From NCBI RefSeq assembly GCF_011397635.1, contig NC_064766.1, positions 42,527,100 to 42,591,099 on the forward strand: 64,000 bases of DNA, written 5' to 3'. Made by a program: the position numbers and the translations under genes. This stretch comes from Epinephelus fuscoguttatus (lineage: Eukaryota > Chordata > Actinopteri > Perciformes > Serranidae). Positions 60,263 through 64,000 of the stretch are shown here, one piece after another; position 1 is the stretch's first letter, and each line of letters opens with the position of its first letter. Under the pieces are notes generated by a model. That model was not told where the DNA came from, ran no database searches, and worked only from the letters and a program-made list of their open reading frames with translations.

Positions 60263-63200
60263 GTATGTATGTATGTGTATGTGTGTGTCAGAGGTTTTAC
60301 AGCAGACCTCAACCCTCTGTCCTTTGGACCCTCACAGCTGATCAGGAAAAACCGTTTAACCTCAGGAAGAGACATAGAAGACAGATCCGTCCTCAGGTTG
60401 TCTGTCTGTCCCATCCTTTTGAACACGATATCTTAAGAACGCCTCGGGGGAGTTTCTTTAAATTTGGCACAAACGTCCTCTCAGACTGAAGAATAAACTG
60501 CTGAGAATTTTGTGGTCAAAGGTCAGCTTGACTGTGACGTCATCATGTTTTAACGTCATATCTCAGGAACAGAAGGGGAGACATTTGGTCAGATACTGAA
60601 TTGGTGACTCTAATCTTGAAACTGTGCTGATTGTATAGATCTTCTGTGTGTGAAGCATCCATGTTTTCACTGACATGGATGGAGACTGTCAGAGACACTG
60701 GACTGGTGGGCGGAGTCATACAACCACAGGGTGGTCATTGAAAATTTATAGAAAATATGAACTATATGTATGGTTATTATGATGGAAAAAAAGGAGTGAC
60801 CAGATCATGTTGCAGATAGTCCTGAGCCCGGAGGCGGGTTCTCCAGACCTGTCATTTCATTGGCTCTCTTTGTAGTGTGACTGACTGCCAATCAGATGTT
60901 GTGCTAACCTCAGCACATGTTGCTAACTGTGCATGGCTCAAAGTTTCCAGGTGGGACTGGTGCTCCGAATGTCGCCATACTGATCGAAACACCTCAGTGT
61001 GAGAACATGAACCATCACAGCCAGGGGTTATTTCTAACATGTATGACACTCTGATCACATGACCTGAGATGATGCCTTCACTGTCAGTAAACTGACCTGT
61101 ACACAGCGCTGCAGCAACATCACCCTGCAGGTTAATCCTCTTATGACCCTGAATTCAACCTGCTGAGTCTGCAGCTGATGACGTAAAACCTACAACACAC
61201 AACACAGTCAGGTGAGCAGGTGTGTTCAGTACATAAAACACAGTCAGGTGAGCAGGTGTGTTCAGTACATAAAACACAGTCAGGTGAGCAGTGGTCTTGT
61301 TCAGTATCAGGGTGGACTGAAGGTATTTAGAAGTTATCATTTTCTGTCCTGTATAAACACAGGCACTCGTCTCGTCCTCTCGCTGTGAAACTGATACACA
61401 GACGCTGTATGAAGATGACATTTGTAGTTTACAGCTGAACCACCAGAGGTCAGTGTGCACTGGTCGAACAGGCAGCTGAGCTGAGAATGATGGTGGCTGT
61501 GAGTGGTGAAGATAATGTTAAAGGAGCGAAGGTGAAATAGAAACACGCCTCTGCTCCTGACGGGGAGTTCATTGAGCTCTGGGACAAACATAGTGAACCA
61601 CCTGTATAAACACCGCCGTGCAGATGAGACGGCGTCACACGTCACATGATGCAGCAACTCCTGTCACAGCTCTGATGTTTTTATTTTTACCATAAATCCT
61701 GTCACACACTCCAGTAACCTGTCAAGAAGGTATGAAGATGCAGACCCCACCCACGCTCAGGTAACAGGTGAGAACACTATGATAACGTTGTGTCGTCCTC
61801 TCTGCAGGTCGGGGATCATAAGTTCAGTGCTCACCGGATCGTGCTGGCGGCCTCCATCCCATACTTCCACGCCATGTTCACCAACGACATGGTCGAGTGT
61901 AAACAGGACGAGATCCTGATGCAGGGCATGGACCCCAGGTAACCATAGACCAGTTTGAGACCAGTTTAAAAAGAGACCAGTCTGAAACCAGTGTAACCCA
62001 TCCCTGTCTCCCTGCAGCGCCCTGGAGGCTCTGATAAACTTTGCGTACAGCGGCCATGTTGCCATCGACCAGCAGAACGTTCAGGCTCTTCTGATTGGCT
62101 CCAGCTTCCTGCAGCTGCAGAATGTGAAAGATGCCTGCTGCTCCTTCCTGCAGGAGAGGTTAGTTACACGCCACCGCACACGCTCAGTACACTCTGAATC
62201 CTTAAAGTGTCAGTTTAGTTTAATTCATGAGACTCTGTAAAATATGGCCGACACATCAAACCCTCACACTCAGAAACAAGATCTGAAAACTGATGGAAAT
62301 GTCTGTCTGTCTGTCTGTCTCTCTGTCTGTGGTGTCCAGGTTACATCCAAAGAACTGTCTTGGCGTGCGTCAGTTTGCAGAGACCATGATGTGCACGACT
62401 CTGTACGACTCAGCCAACACCTTCCTCCATCAGCACTTTGTGGAAGTTTCTGTGTCCGACGAGTTTCTGGGTCTGAGGACAGAGGAGGTGCTGGAGCTCG
62501 TGGGCTGTGACGAGCTCAACATCAAAGCAGAGGAACAGGTGAGACACCTGAGACAACAAGAGACAAACACACCTGTTGAATGTGTGGTACCTGTGCAGGT
62601 GTCTGAGGTGTGTTGAATGTGTGGTACCTGTGCAGGTGTCTGAGGTGTGTTGAATGTGTGGTACCTGTTCAGGTGTCTGAGGCGTGTTGAATGTGTGGTA
62701 CCTGTGCAGGTGTCTGAGGCGTGTTGAATGTGTGGTACCTGTTCAGGTGTCTGAGGCGTGTTGAATGTGTGGTACCTGTGCAGGTGTCTGAGGCGTGTTG
62801 AATGTGTGGTACCTGTTCAGGTGTCTGAGGTGTGTTGAATGTGTGGTACCTGTACAGGTGTCTGAGGCGCATTGAATGTGTGGTACCTGTGCAGGTGTCT
62901 GAGGCGTGTTGAATGTGTGGTACCTGTTCAGGTGTCTGAGGCGTGTTGAATGTGTGGTACCTGTGCAGGTGTCTGAGGCGTGTTGAATGTGTGGTACCTG
63001 TTCAGGTGTCTGAGGTGTGTTGAATGTGGTACATGTGCAGGTGTCTGAGGCGCATTGAATGTGTGGTACCTGTGCAGGTGTCTGAGGCGTGTTGAATGTG
63101 TGGTACCTGTTCAGGTGTGTTGAATGTGTGGTACCTGTGCAGGTGTCTGAGGCGTGTTGAATGTGTGGTACCTGTTCAGGTGTCTGAGGCGTGTTGAATG

Positions 63201-63924
63201 TGTGGTACCTGTGCAGGTGTCTGAGGCGTGTTGAATGTGTGGTACCTGTTCAGGTGTCTGAGGCGTGTTGAATGTGTGGTACCTGTTCAGGTGTTTGAGG
63301 CGTGTTGAATGTGTGGTACCTGTTCAGGTGTCTGAGGCGTGTTGAATGTGTGGTACCTGTTCAGGTGTCTGAGGCGTGTTGAATGTGTGGTACCTGTGCA
63401 GGTGTCTGAGGCGTGTTGAATGTGTGGTACCTGTGCAGGTGTCTGAGGTGTGTTGAATGTGTGGTACCTGTTCAGGTGTTTGAGGCGGTGCTGGCCTGGG
63501 TTCATCATGACCGGGACCTGAGGGAGTCTCTCCTGCCGGAGCTGCTGTCAAAGATCAGACTTCCTCTCTGTCGACCTCAGTTCCTGTCAGACCGAGTCCA
63601 GCAGGACGAACTTGTACGCTGCTGCCATAAATGCAGGTGAGACGACGACGATGATGATGATGATGGTGATGTGATGGTGATGATGATGTCACTCATGCTT
63701 GCTCCTTGTTATTGACTGAAAGTGTTGAAAGAAAAGAGTGAGAATGTTTCAGAAACTAAAAATGCGGTGTTTCCCGTTTCCTGTCAGAGATCTAGTGGAT
63801 GAAGCCAAAGATTTCCACCTGATGCCGGAGCGTCGTCCTCACCTGCCCGCCTTTAAGACCAGACAGAGGTGCTGCACGTCCATCACAGGACTTATCTACG
63901 CTGTGGGAGGACTTAACAGCTCAG
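53746..63924 (+). CDS. klhl18: Kelch-like protein 18 (N-terminal half; continues past the window)
   Basis: BTB-BACK-Kelch adaptor that recruits substrates to CUL3 E3 ubiquitin ligase (family knowledge). Exons: 53746-53874, 61808-61938, 62018-62158, 62340-62538, 63476-63636 and 63788-63924. All are in phase and give 299 codons plus one base of the roughly 574 expected. The BTB domain spans about residues 28-140 ([28 protein letters not shown]) and BACK about 145-250 ([14 protein letters not shown]). The Kelch repeats are just beginning at [15 protein letters not shown]. Stretches [15 protein letters not shown] and [18 protein letters not shown] identify KLHL18 among Kelch proteins. The start ATG matches the [14 protein letters not shown] KLHL18 N-terminus and lies in a GC-rich promoter (about 53690-53780). 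Intron 1 is 7.9 kb and full of repeats. No lesion is seen. Confidence 0.94.
54180..54605. repeat. AGTAAAAGTAC-type tandem repeat in klhl18 intron 1
   Basis: Degenerate GTAAAAGTAC repeats become regular at 54360-54605, with ~34-40-bp units containing AGATTGAAGTAAAAGTACAC. Confidence 0.85.
54689..54728. repeat. (GT)n microsatellite
   Basis: About eighteen GT repeats in klhl18 intron 1. Confidence 0.95.
55087..55976. repeat. 36-38-bp minisatellite in klhl18 intron 1
   Basis: About 24 units of GGTAGGAACAGTGCTGACAC plus TGTGTGTGACAGGACA with variable TG number. Reading frames of up to 338 aa on the minus strand are artefacts. Confidence 0.95.
56215..56960. mobile_element. Probable degenerate DNA-transposon remnant
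   Basis: The GGGCTGTGCGATTGCC start, and a CAATCGCCAATATACAATTT block with repeated GATT-GCCA words near the right end, resemble the ends of fish hAT-type elements from memory. The ends do not pair well and no transposase is seen. Confidence 0.35.
57042..58559 (+). mobile_element. Tc1-like transposon with long inverted repeats, right end truncated
   Basis: The left inverted repeat starts CACTGAACAAAAATATAAAC at 57042, directly after TA. The inner parts of the left (57130-57330) and right (58380-58559) repeats are near-perfect inverses, so the repeats are over 200 bp long. The last ~90-100 bases of the right repeat are missing and an (AT)n run replaces them. Confidence 0.9.
57339..58345 (+). 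pseudogene. Tc1-like transposase, frameshifted
   Basis: DDE transposase that cuts and pastes at TA. The first frame (57339-58184) has the N-terminal helix-turn-helix DNA-binding region ([18 protein letters not shown]), then FTDESWFSL (first Asp) and [12 protein letters not shown] (second Asp). The frame is then lost near 58095-58110. The C-terminal part continues in another frame from about 58100 to 58345 with [14 protein letters not shown], which holds the third catalytic residue (Glu). The break is a small deletion; spacing of the second and third acidic residues suggests only a few bases lost. This copy cannot encode a full enzyme. Confidence 0.85.
58566..58628. repeat. (AT)n/(TG)n microsatellite at the broken Tc1 end
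   Basis: ATATAT run followed by a GTGTGT run, directly after the truncation point. A similar AT/CA run (56990-57033) lies just before the left end of the transposon. Confidence 0.9.
58853..59994 (+). pseudogene. Crypton-like (DUF3504) tyrosine recombinase, degraded
   Basis: First frame 58853-59515 starts [12 protein letters not shown] and includes an N-terminal DNA-binding/core region ([24 protein letters not shown]). It continues to [12 protein letters not shown], the region of the first catalytic Arg. A one-base deletion near 59489-59494 shifts the frame. The continuation (about 59491-59994) has [12 protein letters not shown], then [20 protein letters not shown], where H-x-L-R supplies the next catalytic His and Arg, and SGHR. 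After SGHR the expected catalytic Tyr segment is not recognisable and the frame ends 22 residues later. No terminal inverted repeats are found, as is usual for Cryptons. Alternative: a fragment of a related domesticated gene (KIAA1958/ZMYM-like); the intron location and lesions argue against a working gene. Confidence 0.7.
60209..60290. repeat. (AT)n/(TG)n microsatellite
   Basis: ATATAT run with a short TATG and GTGTGT end in klhl18 intron 1. Bases 60300-61800 show no gene; a short three-copy repeat (CACAGTCAGGTGAGCAGGTG type) lies at 61200-61290. Confidence 0.9.
62560..63475. repeat. 37-bp minisatellite made from the klhl18 exon 5 acceptor
   Basis: About 24 units of a 37-bp repeat: CAGGTGTCTGAGGCGTGTTG then AATGTGTGGTACCTGTG or ..TTC. 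The array runs straight into exon 5, whose true acceptor and first bases (TTCAG|GTGTTTGAGGCG) are the last unit. One unit at 63291 carries GTGTTTGAGGCG exactly. Confidence 0.95.
63641..63692. repeat. (GAT)n-rich microsatellite next to the klhl18 exon 5 donor
   Basis: GACGAC then GATGAT/GGTGAT repeats starting five bases after the donor GT (63637). Confidence 0.9.
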
Positions 63925-64000
63925 GTACACCACTCACCTGTCGATCTGTCTCAAGAGCTGAGTCGTGATTGGCCTTAGAATCCCAGTAATGAAGACAAAC

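Overview
The window is vertebrate nuclear DNA, almost certainly from a teleost fish (inference). It holds spliced genes with GT-AG introns. The interspersed repeats are typical of fish: L2/CR1-type LINE pieces with GATT-type tails, a Tc1-like transposon, a Crypton-like tyrosine recombinase and several TIR elements. Four genes can be read exon by exon from recognisable proteins. fastk is on the minus strand (2695-7065, probable noncoding exon near 10649-10800); its last exon or exons lie left of the window. afg3l2 is complete on the plus strand (11435-34366, 17 exons, 808 aa). puf60 is complete on the plus strand (36580-49689, 11 exons, 517 aa). klhl18 is on the plus strand (53746-63924, first six coding exons, continuing past the right edge).

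Layout: 1-2690 is LINE debris and a 23-bp minisatellite in the fastk 3' intron. 2695-10800 is fastk, with an 8-bp-TSD hAT-like element and a 1.6-kb minisatellite in its first intron. About 10640-11434 is a head-to-head promoter interval shared by fastk and afg3l2. 11435-34366 is afg3l2; intron 3 is nearly all a 4.9-kb decamer array, intron 5 is nearly all a 1.8-kb array of 39-bp units, and intron 6 holds an almost complete L2-type LINE on the minus strand. 36580-49689 is puf60, whose intron 4 contains a CCAAT/GC-box array and a 3.8-kb AGGTCA-rich array. 49905-50710 is an E-box array downstream of puf60. 53746 to the end is klhl18; its 7.9-kb intron 1 holds a Tc1 copy and the Crypton remnant.

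The genes share no pathway. FASTK-family proteins act in (mitochondrial) RNA metabolism, AFG3L2 is the m-AAA protease of the mitochondrial inner membrane, PUF60 is a 3' splice-site factor, and KLHL18 is a CUL3 E3 substrate adaptor. fastk and afg3l2, two genes with mitochondrial links, appear to share a divergent promoter.

The outstanding property is tandem-repeat load. About 18 minisatellite arrays make up roughly 30% of the window (hand estimate), and many begin within a few bases of a splice site. Two are visibly amplified copies of an exon-intron junction: the afg3l2 exon 15 donor and the klhl18 exon 5 acceptor. Several arrays are also dense clusters of textbook transcription-factor motifs. 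Exon boundaries were set by hand from homology, phase and GT/AG sites, and no search was run.
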